The position numbers were made by a program, and so were the translations under genes. Shown here one piece after another: positions 1-11,900 of a DNA stretch of 64,000 nt. Under the pieces are notes generated by a model that saw nothing but the letters and a program-made list of their open reading frames with translations, was not told the origin of the DNA and made no database searches. The first letter of the stretch is position 1; every line of letters starts with the position of its first letter. The DNA comes from Gnetum montanum (lineage: Eukaryota; Streptophyta; Gnetopsida; Gnetales; Gnetaceae). The stretch lies in contig MNCI01029487.1 in the NCBI GenBank assembly GCA_015680685.1, positions 231,050 through 295,049 on the forward strand, read 5' to 3'.

Positions 1-742
1 TACGCGATATCGCAGTCCGCCGCCATATCTATAAATAAGACACGGCTCTCCCTTGTTTAGGATAGATAGAATAGGAGTAGCGAAGCTCTGGTAGTTTAAC
101 CACTCCAGAGATAGATTATTTTTCCCATGTCTACCCGCAGTGTGGTGAATGTAATTGTACGGCGTCTTATTCGAGTGTGACGTACTTGGACACACACATG
201 ACCAGCAATAAAGATCGAGATTACTTCATCATTGCAACAGTCACTTTGTTTATTTAATTGTTATTTACTACTCTCTCTCTCACCCTTACACTCCTAGAAC
301 GTGGAACGAGTACGACTTGATTACAAGCATTTAAGTGTGACTACTTGGTAGCCTAGTGGTGTACCTAGGATCTGCGCTTGGTAATCCCAGTGGTAGTCGT
401 GCACGAGGTCCAAGATGTGTACGGTTGATCAATGAATAAGTTGCTCGTCGCACTTAGGCTAGATTAGATTTCCTTACCTTTTCCTCCTAGCTTAGCTTAG
501 TTAATCTTACATTCCACTGCCTTCAGGAGTAGCATTAGAATTAGGAAACACATCATACACCTCATCTGGACTAAAACATACGTGACAAATACAATACTAG
601 TCCAGGTGGGAAGACAGCGAACTGCGACCTAAGGATAACTGTCTAGGTGCCACAACTAGTCCATCTACGAAGTTCGACCGAATCGTGCGTGAGAACACTC
701 GTATTCGTATGGTTGAGTGTAGGGGTACCTCGCCACTCATCA
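1..742 (+). mobile_element. 3' part of an LTR, family A-like
   Basis: The stretch matches, in order, the region downstream of the TATA box in the LTRs at 45778-46643 and 55043-55908. Shared landmarks are the TATA-like CTATAAATA near 31, the block TGTAATTGTACGG near 150, the segment about dated contacts ACTTGGACA and AATAAAGATC near 185-215, and the end GGTACC...CACTCATCA. It ends at 742 without the primer-binding site that follows the 5' LTR at 46643, so it is probably the 3' LTR of an element lying to the left, or a solo LTR. The left end is outside the window. Confidence 0.75.
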
Positions 743-1680
743 CACTCTTATAAAACCTTTAGTTTTCACATAGAAAATTAGAGCAATATTGAATTTATTT
801 GAAAATAATATCAATTATACATTTTTACAAAATTGAGGAAATGTCCTAAGCCATTTAGCAATAACATACTTGGAAATGGTCATTTAGAAATTGTGGCAAC
901 TTTCAACTAAGCATCAATGATATTATTTTTGGTGATTAACTTGTTTTGTCTACGTTATCTTTTTGTATTTGGAAGTATCTTTGGTTGTTTGTTTCCTATT
1001 CTATTTGAGAGCTTCAATTATTTTCAAGTAGTAAGAGCATAACTATGATCTTTCTTTAGGAGTTAAATATCATATATCAAACATGTTGGTTTTCAATTAC
1101 AACAAGAAGCCTTCTAGTGAAAGTTGAACAATTATTTTGTTTTTTGTAATATTTATTTATTTTGTTTTTATTTTTGGGGCTCAAGCTAGGAAAGTTATAA
1201 GTTTCAATTGTAATTTATTTTTTATTTCTAATTGTTGCTTTCATTTTTCTTTAGCAAAAATTTATTTATTTATTTATTTATTTGATTTTTATTTTAGCAA
1301 GAGTATTGTTCTCTTCCTTATAAGAAATGCTTTAGTAAGAAGTGAAAACTAATGAGGGTGTTTTTGAACAAGGACAAGGTTTGATCCTTTTCTTACCCTA
1401 GAGAAAAAGGTTTCTAGAATTGATTATAAGAATAAAAGCCTCAAAAAGTATTCTAGAACCATTAGGTTTTTCATTAGTCTCTCTTTTTATATTACTAGTC
1501 TAATGTACTTTGAATAAAGCAAATGGGAACAATCAAATTGAACCAACATGGCAACACCATTCCATGGGACATGGCTTCGTCAAGCCAAACTAAATCATAT
1601 ATGCCCTTGAATAAGGAGATCATCAATACAGCTCAAGGAGTAACTGGTACAGTCAAATTTATGCCCTTTGTAAAACAAAC
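743..1680. other. intergenic, no gene seen
   Basis: AT-rich sequence with long T and A runs and a TTTA-type short repeat near 1260-1285. I see no coding region or transposon domain here. Confidence 0.5.
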
Positions 1681-1690
1681 AAAATTACTT

Positions 1691-1720
1691 TATAAATAAA
1701 CATAAATTAACCAATCCAAT
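1691..1720 (+). promoter_or_regulatory. possible distal TATA and CCAAT boxes of psaH
   Basis: TATAAATA lies at 1691-1698 and two adjoining CCAAT motifs at 1711-1720. They are about 280 bases before the psaH start codon. This TATA would sit upstream of the light-response motifs at 1820-1851, so transcription may instead start downstream from a TATA-less promoter, as known for some nuclear photosystem I genes. Confidence 0.3.
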
Positions 1721-1819
1721 TATCCAAAACCCATGATTCAGCGACATCAACACCTCAAAAACCTAAACCCATTCGGGATCATTTTGCCTCACCGATCCTG
1801 AGTCTCACGCTCTATCATG

Positions 1820-1851
1820 GATAAGGCAAGATAAGGCAGCGAGTACGTGGC
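1820..1851 (+). promoter_or_regulatory. light-response module: two I-boxes and a G-box core
   Basis: GATAAGG occurs twice, at 1820-1826 and 1830-1836, followed by TACGTGGC at 1844-1851, which contains the ACGT core of a G-box. The I-box plus G-box pair is a known light-regulatory combination of nuclear photosynthesis genes. The module is about 130 bases upstream of the psaH ATG, a sensible place for a proximal promoter. Confidence 0.6.
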
Positions 1852-1978
1852 GGAACAAGGTTGGTAACCTCAAACACCAATCTCAAAATCTCTTCCCACA
1901 GAAATATAATCCATATCCACTGCATCCCCAGCAAGAGCACCAGCCACAGCCAAGCAAACACCCACAACAACAACAACA

Positions 1979-2437
1979 ATGGCAATGACACTGGACATGG
2001 CTCTCAGCAATGGCGTAGCCCTCAACATGAGCTCCGCTGCTGTTTCTGCTCCTTCGCCATTAATGGCTTCCAGACCCAGAAAGAACAAGACTGTAAGTAG
2101 TTGCAGAAGAAGAACAAGAACCAGGGCTGCTGGTGTTCGAGTGAGCGCCAAGTACGGGGAGAGGAGCGTCTACTTCGATCTTGAAGACATGGGCAACACC
2201 ACTGGTGACTGGGATCTCTACGGATCCGATGCTCCATCGCCCTACAATCCTCTGCAGAGCAAATTCTTCGAGACTTTTGCAGCGCCGTTTACCAAGCGAG
2301 GGCTCCTGCTCAAGTTTCTTCTGGTCGGCGGTGGCGGAGCTCTGCTTTATGCTTCCACTGCCGCCACAGGCGATATTCTTCCCATCAAAAGAGGGCCTCA
2401 GCTTCCCCCTGTGCCTGGCCCCCAAGGCAAACTTTGA
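1979..2437 (+). CDS. psaH: photosystem I reaction centre subunit VI (PsaH), chloroplast precursor
   Basis: Encodes 152 residues. Residues 1-57 look like a chloroplast transit peptide: rich in Ser, Ala and Arg with a basic run (CRRRTRTR) before a VRVSA site. The mature protein would start at about K58 with [19 protein letters not shown] and continues through [20 protein letters not shown], which are signature PsaH sequences. One membrane helix spans about residues 108-126 ([17 protein letters not shown]), followed by the usual Pro-rich stromal tail. PsaH is a nuclear-encoded subunit that binds next to PsaL in photosystem I and is needed for docking of LHCII in state transitions. The start is well supported: the ATG sits in ACAATGGC after a CAA-repeat leader. 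The reading frame is uninterrupted, with no intron in the coding part. The family identity is secure. Confidence 0.96.
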   Translation: MAMTLDMALSNGVALNMSSAAVSAPSPLMASRPRKNKTVSSCRRRTRTRAAGVRVSAKYGERSVYFDLEDMGNTTGDWDLYGSDAPSPYNPLQSKFFETFAAPFTKRGLLLKFLLVGGGGALLYASTAATGDILPIKRGPQLPPVPGPQGKL

Positions 2438-3370
2438 ACGCACGCACACTGCCGCCTTCTCTGTAACTTTGATTTGATTTACCCTTGATTTCTTTTCTTC
2501 TTCTTCCTCTTAATTAGCTCGTTCAGTTGTTCTTCGTCTCTGATATGTATAATATGTTTGTTTGATTTGGGGTTCCTTTCCCCCCTGGGATTCTTTTGTT
2601 GTTATGTTCAGTTAGTCTGGAAGTTGCCGAGAATTTCATGGCTGGAATTGTGCTCCGTTTCTGCGACAATGCTGGTTTCTGAAATCGAACGAGTTTCCGG
2701 GTTCGCGCTTGTTTAATTGGAACATTTATGAATAACAAATAGTTATTGCCTGTTGGATGTTGTTACGTAATTTCCAGCAAAATCAACTCCATACCTGCTA
2801 CAGAAAGACGATTTTACTTTATTGATGTTTTGGAGCAGTTCGCTATACCTTGCTTCCCAGACGCTAAATCTCAAGCTAATTGAATTTATAATCTAAATTA
2901 ATCGTAATAAACCAAATTGTTGCAAGTCCAAGATTTTATTAAGGTATTTTGAAGGGCGTTCTTGGTTGCTTAATTTCATATGTTTGCACGTAAATTTTAA
3001 TAAGTTTGGCCAACTTCATTTACTGTTTTTTTGGGGGTAAATTTTTATGAGCTAAACAGAATCGCTGGCCAGTTAAGGTGAACTCGTACAGTTTATTATT
3101 ATTCTAAAATTGATTTATTTATTATATAAGATTTTAGTGAAAAAATTATTCTTTATTTATTCATTTTATATTAATTAATAAAATATTCTGTTCAGATTAT
3201 GTACCAGAGCTAGTTCAATTAGTAAGCCTATCACTATTATGTAACAAGTTCTTTCAGTTGCATCTTTGAATTTGTGCTTGAGATTTTACCATTTCAAATT
3301 TTCAATTCCAAAAACTGATCTCACTAAAACTAAAGGAAAAGTTTAACAAGATAACAATTAGGCTTTGCTA
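2438..3370. other. psaH 3' region and intergenic DNA
   Basis: The first 200 bases are T-rich and probably contain the psaH 3' UTR. No clear polyadenylation signal could be assigned; an AATAAA near 2907 is far from the stop. The rest is AT-rich with nothing recognisable. Confidence 0.4.
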
Positions 3371-3379
3371 TCTTAATGT

Positions 3380-3810
3380 GATGCTAAATGTTGAACAAAA
3401 GAGGCATGAACAATAAATTAGCATAGCAATGCTTGGATGTTTGAATGTTACAAGAGGAAATAAATTGCACAATACAAACATTATAAGAAGACTTGGAGTT
3501 CAGATAAGGTGTTCATGCTGGACTAATGTATTAGATGGTTTAGTCATGTGTAAAGATTAAATAACAAATCTATGTATTAGATGGTTTAGTCATGTGTAAA
3601 GATTAAATAACAAATCTATAAAAAAAGTTGCTACATCATTGTTTTAGGAAAGCCACCGAAAAGAAGATCAAAAAGGATATGGAAAAAAAGCTTGACAATG
3701 ATGCAGAAATTGCAAATAAACAAAGATCTAGCTCTTCATAGATATGAATGGTGTAAGGAACTCATGTCAATTTTGTTGGGACAAAGTTAAGATAATGATG
3801 ATGATGAATT
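3380..3810 (+). mobile_element. 3' end of an RTE-type LINE, decayed
   Basis: Translation of 3625-3790 gives fragments such as KPPKRRSKRIWKKSLT, then LQINKDLALHRYEW. This matches the C-terminal end of RTE-clade LINE proteins (R-RPKKTW...L....ALDR..WR). It is followed by a short GATGATGATGA tail, the simple-repeat 3' end typical of RTE elements. A 46-bp direct duplication (3527-3572 and 3573-3618) lies inside. A second copy is at 23991-24392. Confidence 0.65.
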
Positions 3811-5609
3811 ATTCCATAACCCCCTAAAGCTTAGTTCATATGGGGAATTCATTATATTATAAACACTAACTAGTTACACTGAAGGCATTAATATGTTCAT
3901 TGTATTATTCTATCAAGTGGCCTCATGTCTAATTCTATCAAGTGGCCTCATGTCTAAGGAGTACATTGATCATTGACAACCTTTTGAAAAATAATCAAAT
4001 TTTGATTTATCTTTCTAACATGTAAGGTTTTAAAGTTACATGACAACCATCCATTTATCTCTAAACCTTTATTTTTTATTAATATTATTCTAATGTAGCT
4101 CAATCTATAATAAACCTCTAAGCTATCTTTGCCAACATTTGGTGTAGATGTCATAATTAAAGGATTCATTACTAACTATTTAGTCATGCCACTTATTTGT
4201 GCTTTCAAAAATATTTTTTTTATGTTATCTAAATAACACATACTACTATAAATTGGTTTTATTTAAAATACTAGGTTCACCTATTTAAAATACTAGGTTC
4301 ACCTATAAAACTATAGGAGTAATAAGATGGTTGTATGTATTGTCAAATTCAAAGAGATTTAACAATATAACTAAAACCATACTTCAAACCACCTTAGATG
4401 AAACATAAATATGTCATAGATATGTCAATAGACCAATATAACTAAAACCATACTATGAAACATAAATATGTCAATAGAACAATATAACTAACACCATACT
4501 TCAAACAACCTTAGATGAAACATAAATATGTCAATAGAACAATATAACACAATATAACTAAAACCATTAGGTGTTTAGATGAAACATAAAGATATCAATA
4601 GAACAATATAACTAAAACCATTAGGTGTTAGTTTAGTAGTGAGAATCTTCATATCGAAAACCTAGTATTGACAAAAAGAATCCTCATCCTTGTGTGGTCT
4701 CTATAAATATATTTAGTTTTAGTTTCAATACTTGGTGGACAAGAAGCTAATTTTTAGTACGTATATTAAAATACAATTCAAATTTTTCCTCTGAAGAGGA
4801 GTAGGAAAAACGGAACTCATGTAGCCCACCACCACCAAGTTTAAAATAATGATTATGATGATATACCAAGGTGAGTAAGATTACCTTGACTTTGATTAAC
4901 ATTATTTGAATAGATTCTAATTTCAGTAACTTTTCTATTTTTTCTGTCCACAAAACGTTTCCATATTAAATATAAATACTAACCTCCAAATCAAAGGCTT
5001 GAACACAGAGCTTTATATACATACATAATAGATTGGCTCAAACTAAATTCTGATAGCATCTTTATTAGTGGAACCTCTTGACGTTTAAATACAACATTTC
5101 AGCCAACTTCACCAAAAATTTAATTGCTTGCGGAGTATCTAGAATACAATGTATGATGTGTGTGTTGGAAATTCAGGTCTCCATGTAAAGCACGCACAAA
5201 ATAACAATTTGGTTCATTAGAGAGAAGCATCTCCAAGAACAAGAATATCCATTTATAATATATTCTCATCTTCAAACACAAATGGTTTTCAGGAAAGCCA
5301 TGGTCATATAGAAGCCATGACTTTTTGCTATATACATGTATAATAACCAAACGCCGCTCTACAGTCTTAGGCAAGACATTGTAGCTGTCCTTCTCAGCCC
5401 TCTGCTACAAATATCAAATATGAAAAGTGTACAGGGGAGCTGCATTGGCTGGAAGGCTCTCAAAAACCAATATAATCCCAGTTTCATTGGTTTCAAGCAG
5501 TATAGAATATGCACCTAATATCCTTTTTTTTTTTCCCTGAAAGGGCTTGAAGACAGACCTGCACCCTGCTATGTAATGTATTTCAAAAAATTAATTACGG
5601 TAAGTATAT
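3811..5609. other. intergenic with short tandem repeats
   Basis: No gene seen. 4330-4625 is a set of irregular repeats built around AACAATATAACTAAAACCAT and GATGAAACATAAATATGTCA. A 23-bp segment is doubled at about 4258-4305, and another at about 3930-3957. The 3' UTR of the minus-strand gene should lie just below 5610. Confidence 0.5.
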
Positions 5610-5900
5610 TTAGTCATCAGTATCCTCTTCATTTGTTCTTCTATCCACTAGCTCTTTATGGTCTCCTTGCTGTGCAGCGGATTTGCCATCACCATCATAT
5701 GGAAGCACCATTACAGGTGCAGCTGGTATAGCATTCCACTGGTCTCTAACATATTTAAGAAATTGCTGAACTGCTTTCCTTCGGAATTTAAGCTCTTGAG
5801 TGAAGAGATCCGTTAAAAAAAGAGCACACACGTATCTGAATGGTAGGAGGATAAGCAGTGTTCCTGAAGCAAGGAGGATAGCGGCAACCTTGTAGCTAAC
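5610..5900 (-). CDS. DUF639 gene, coding exon 10 with stop
   Basis: Residues 717-812. A third hydrophobic stretch (VAAILLASGTLLILLPFRYV) is followed by the family signature LKFRRKAVQQFLKYVRDQW and NAIPAAPVMVLPYDG. The last 20 residues are acidic (NEEDTDD) and end at TGA... complement of 5610. Acceptor TTCCAG|GTTAGC. Confidence 0.9.
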   Translation of the reverse strand, partial: VSYKVAAILLASGTLLILLPFRYVCALFLTDLFTQELKFRRKAVQQFLKYVRDQWNAIPAAPVMVLPYDGDGKSAAQQGDHKELVDRRTNEEDTDD

Positions 5901-8900
5901 CTGGAAAGAAAGTTTCCTTCCTTGAGATTTTCAGATAACGCGACACAGATAACATAATGCTGATGCATATGGAGGAACAACATCGGAAAGTCAATTCGAT
6001 GTGTTCAAATAAGCATCAGTTTCCTATAACTTCGAAATTACCAAAAGCAAAACACAGGAGCACATCTGATCATCCTTATGGATACATGCATTACAGTTTC
6101 AATTGGAACTTGGATATAACAAGACAAAATTAGGATGTATATGATTTTTTTGAGAGAGCTTTTTCTTTTGTCACTTATCACAAGGTATTAGTTACACCAA
6201 CATGGATATAAAATTTATTGAGAATAAATAAAATATGGGTTGAAAACCTGAAAATTTACAAGGTTCAGGCACAGAGATTCTCCAGAAAATAGAATTTCGG
6301 TAATGATTATAAATGAAATTACAATGTCTAGAAATTGATTTAACAGAAAGTGAAATATAAAAATTAAAATGTTAAGCTGTCGTAGAAACAAGGATGTCTC
6401 TAACAGAAACTACCATAATCACAACTTTACAATATTTATTAATAGTGTAAGACAACATAAAGAGCTTGAACAAATTTTGCTTACAGCACCTAAGCATTCA
6501 CGATAAAAAGGTGCTAAATTAATGAGGATTACATGCAAGATAGACAAAACATTAAGAATGTTAAGACAAATGTTTGATTAGAACATTTAATTAAGGCATA
6601 TAAATGTTTGATCCGAAAGAAGAAAAAGAAATTTATCATAAAGCTTCAAGAATATTTTGCTTACACCATTAAAAAGGAGCCCAGACAATTTTGGAAATGT
6701 CATCATTTAATTTTTCTTTCTAAGAAATTTACTTATATTAAAATAAACTATTTACACAAGGAGAAGATAATTCTATTGCTATTGTATAGCAAGCACCTCC
6801 CCAACTCCAATTTACTCTAGAGGAACTCCAATTTACTCTAGAGGAAGTCACAAAGGGTATTAAAAACTAGGCAAAGTTGTAGATTTAGATGGTTAATCTG
6901 GAGAATTATTAAACTAGGCTGCTATTCATTAAGAAATTTGGCAGAGATTAAATGCAACAATGAATTAAGGATTAGATCAACATTGGACAACTAGTAAAAC
7001 TATTTTAGGATTAGATCAACATTGGACAACTAGTAAAACTATTTTACTATCTTGTTATATAAAAAGGGGATAAAAATAATTTGAATAATCATCGAATGAT
7101 CGTTGTGAGTAATATTTTTGCTAAGTTATCGAGCACTCTACTAGAAAAGAGAATCAATTCTTGGGCTGAAGTTAACCAGCTCAAGGCAAGGTGTCAAGTA
7201 GGTTTTAGACAAAATCACTCCACTATTGATCACTTAATTACTCTCACAAATTGCATGGAGTTTGCAAAAAAAACTAAATAAAAGTTTTTATTTGTTTTAT
7301 CGATTTTGTAAAAGCATACATTTCAATGGTTCATACAAAACTATGGTTGTGCTTGCATACAATCAAGCTTCTTTCAAATTTGATTACAACAACTCAAAGA
7401 TTGTATGAGAAAGTGATTATTGCATATGGCAATTCAAAGAGAAAATTTCAGTTCCAGAGAATAATTGGAGCTAAGCAAGATTGTCTGCTTTCTCCATCTG
7501 AGTTGGAATCTTTATTGATGAAAAGTAGGAATTGTTATGCAATGGGCAAGATAGTCATGCTATCAAAATTGGATCCCAAGTAATGAATCTATTCTTTTAT
7601 GCAAATGATGCTACCTTGATCTCTGCTATTGCAAAAGGTATGCAAAATATGTTGTAAATTTTAAAAATTGATTATTGCTCATCTAGTTTTCAAATGAATG
7701 CCTATTATAACTTCTATTTTGAAGATATCAATGTGCAAATAGTATATTCTTTTAAATATTTGGGTCTCATTCATATGAACAATTATATATGGGAGAAATG
7801 CATCAAAGAAAAAATAGCAAAAGGTTTCAAGGCTCTATATGCTTTCAAAATCAAGTGTAAGGATTTAGCAATCTAGGCTTGGAAGGTCAGAAAATAAAAT
7901 TTCCAAACAACAACCTATCCTATTGTGTTATTTGGAGACCTAGACTTGGTGATAAACTTTGTAAAGATACTGAAAGAGTGCAAAAAAGACTTTCTTCTCG
8001 ACGAGTTAAAGGTGAAAATGTAGACACTTTACTTGATATTATTCTATAAATGTAATTTATTACCTTTAGAAGCAAAAGCCTTGTGCCGATTCATTGCATA
8101 CACTCATAGCTTGCATATCTCAAGGCAAAACAAATTCTTTAAAATAGTTTAAAGGATTCACAAGACTATGGTTGGTATTTTCAAGGAATGCAATGGTTGA
8201 GAAAATGGAATATCTCTTAGGAGGACATATAGCAAAATGCTAAGCATATTCGTAATTAGTTAAGAAAAAAGTTTAACACAAATATGGTCTAATGTAGAAG
8301 GCAAGAAACAATTTTATTCACATCACATTACATCTAATAAACTAGATGCATAAGCTCACCATCTCTTAGTTGCTATACCAATTAAGTATCATAATGTTAT
8401 TAGCAAGCTTCGCTTAAGTTCACACCATCTTGGAATTGAAAGTGGAAGATGGATTTAACTCCCTCGAGAAGAATGCATTTGTAGGTTGTGTAGGTCAGGA
8501 GCCCTTGAAGATGAATTACATATATTTCTTTTTTGTGTCATGACTAACATGTGAGTTAGTATTATAATGTTATTGCAAAAAACTTGTATGATTTGTTTTT
8601 GCTGCCCCCAATGGTGTTTGGTCAATTTGTAGAGTATATCTTTATTTTTCATGAAAATGTAACATCTATAAATAGATCCTATGGGTCTTCAGATGGAATA
8701 AAGCTTCAATTTCAACTTCAACAGTATAGCTCTCAAACGAAAAATACGTTGTTGTGTATGTAATAAAATTGCAGGTTTTGATTTAAACTTCAACAGTATA
8801 GCTCTCAAACGAAAAATACGTTGTTGTGTATGTAATAAAATTGCAGGTTTTGATTTAAATTTTTAAACTGATAGACAAATGTAGAAAGCAACTGATGCAG

Positions 8901-11900
8901 CCTCACTCTGTTGAGTGTACCAGGATGTAAGATGAAAATGTGGGATTTCTTTTTAAAAATCCATGCCAAACGTGGCTTCACTAATATATACATATTATTC
9001 AATGTCAATTTTTTGTCTATGAAGCATCAATGTTATATAGTTTAAATTTTTTTAATCTAATTTAACTTTGATATGTTAAATTAAAAAGGAACACGCTAAG
9101 TTTGTCTAGTCACATAGGCGTCCTGGCTCCTGGCTCCATTTTCTGCAAACAAGGGGTCATTGAGATTTCAGGATGCAATAGCGCAGTTCGATTCTTGAAC
9201 AACGAACTGTTATAAAAATCCAAAGGACACGAAATACCAAACACTATTGCATCACTAATAGATCACTACATAACTACATGTTAGCGAGTCCTCCCACAAG
9301 AAAACTGCCACTATGTAGGCATGACTATATAGAAACACCGACATCAGATCAAGAATCCAATTCTGCCATTGCGTCCGGAATCGCATAAAAAATAGGAACA
9401 GCACGTAGGAGTTATGGCCAATTATAGTCCGGGTTAAGGTAGTTCAAAATTAAATTCTGAAAAAAAAAATTCATATATAACGGTGAGGCTGCATGAATCA
9501 AAATCTAAAACTTAACATGTATATTAGTAAGGCTAAAAAAAAATTAAGGTTGTATAGTTAAGATATCTTACCATTTCACCCTAAAATCGATAACTATTTG
9601 ATGGAGTAAAAAATTAACTTATTTGTACTTTATGAATTACATTTAAGAAAGAGGATTTTCTTGTGAGAATTAAAAATTACAAGATATCAATAAAACGCAT
9701 TAACACTTCACTAAAAAACTGACCTGTGTGTTGCCCACAATTAAAATTGTTCGAAACTTTAAAAGCATGACATTGAGCTTCTGAAGAAATTGTTCCATTT
9801 CTTCCAATGCATCTCTTAATCCAATAATCTTTTGAATTGTATTTAAAGGTGCTTTTTCTTTTATGGTTACTTTAACAAAATTCCTCCCTAGTTTCCCCTG
9901 TTCTCTCAACAGTTTTAATGTCATCATAGAAACAGCTGTGCTGATCAACAGAAAAGGTAGGATATAATGAAGCCAGTTCCTGTTACACAAGCATGAATCA
10001 CATAAAATTGTTAATGAATGAAACAGTAAGGAACCTTTTGCCATCAATTTCAGAAAAATCTTTTATAAAGTCAAGAATATTTGCAGACCAGCACATTCAC
10101 TACTTGGAAGTTTTCATAAATGTAACATAGTGGTTTTTTAACAAATCTCTTGCTAAAGTGGAAAAGTTAAACTCATGAAATAGGCAAACCTTTTTCTATT
10201 AAACTGAAAAAACACTGAAAAGACAACCAATACGATAGATCTTCTAATCCTCCTCTTACTGAAGACGTACAGAAAGACAACGCACTAAAAATCATACATA
10301 GTTAATAAAAAATAGTGAAGTTCTTTGCATCGTAGAAAACAGTGTAGATAGCAAAATTAAAGAAACTCCTGAAATAATATTCCACTTCAATAATGTTAAT
10401 ATAGATCATGGTTATCTTACCCACTTAATTTGGTTGTCTATCTTAACAAAAATGAAGCAATCTATGTTTGAAACTTTTGTAAACTAGCTGAAGTTTAATC
10501 AATTCTTATTCCTTTTACATGTTTTTTTAAACCCTTCTATAAAAAAATTCTGATTTTTACATATTAGTTAGTCCTAGCTACATCTATTTTTAATGCTTAA
10601 TTTTAATTGCATTCATACTTTGCTTGCTTGCTTTTGTATGGACTTTTCCTTTCTTTGTTCTCCGTTTTCTTCCTTGCAATATTGAAAGGGTACTTTGCTG
10701 GCCATTGCTCAACTGCATTAAAACTAGTTTTTATATAGTAAAAGTAAATTCTTAGGTTTTTCATAATTTTTTTAAAATTTCTAAACTTTTAACCATTACA
10801 TAGTACATCTTGAATGAGCTGTTAACTTAGGCACTATTTATTCTCTCTCATCTTTGAGAAATCAAAGCGATCATGAAATTAATATTATTCTAAACATCTT
10901 TTAAAAAAAAATGCAAGCTATGTATGGTATACCGACAAATGACGTTCTCATAGTTTAAACCTTTTTTCACTTGTTAAAGAAAAGGATAATTTAGCCTTTG
11001 GAATTAGTTTGTTCGCTTTAGTTCCAGGCTCCAAGCATAGCTGTATTCTACCATGTGATCATAATTTGTTTTCTTAAATTTGGTGCTTCGTTTCCAATAG
11101 TGGAACTGTGCCTCAAATTTGCAACGTGATCCTTGCCAAAGTTTCTGTCATTTCACTTAAATTTTTTTGAACGGTCATTGAACAACAACCTGAATGTATA
11201 ATATTTCAGATCTACACGGCAGATTTCTGCTTCAACAAATTCCTTTAGAGAATCTCTTTACACCAAATGAGGCCTTATCAAACACAAAACGCCAAATAAC
11301 GAAGAATCAATCAAATCAACATTTTTTTATATTCTCATCCTCATCATCTATGTCATTATGCCGTTCAATCACAACGGACACATCAGAGCACCAAAAGCAA
11401 ATTTCCTTTTGCAGCTAGAAATTGCGGATTGATTTGATAAGAACATTTTTTGTTGATTTCGCTACGACACATTCAAACCATAGGTTGAAAAACCTTCCTT
11501 AATTAATAATATAGAAAATTTCCAAAAATCCACCTTGCATTTAAAGAGTCAGCATATTATTATTTGTTTATTTTGACAGAGAATCAATAATTTCATAAAT
11601 AATTTGCAAATTTTCCTTAAAAATTGAGCAACTTCTTGTTTTGTGAATAATGTGTAGCATCAGATAACACTGCCATAATAAAATTTGCCATTACGTTTGC
11701 TAACTTCTTTTGTTAAAGTTGGATGATTTTTTATAGCTTCTATAATCCACTTCAAAAAGCATCTCTAAGAAAAGGCACTCAAAGCTATCAATGAAAATGA
11801 GAAGCAGTAATTTAAATGTAACTGAATTTTAATAAATATTGCCGGAAAACAAAAAGATAGGATGAACAGTCATACTTGAAAATAATTGTATATGCAACCG

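Noticed and set aside
1870-2449. Open frames on the minus strand and in other plus frames over psaH
   Set aside because: Shadows of the psaH coding sequence; no sense as proteins.
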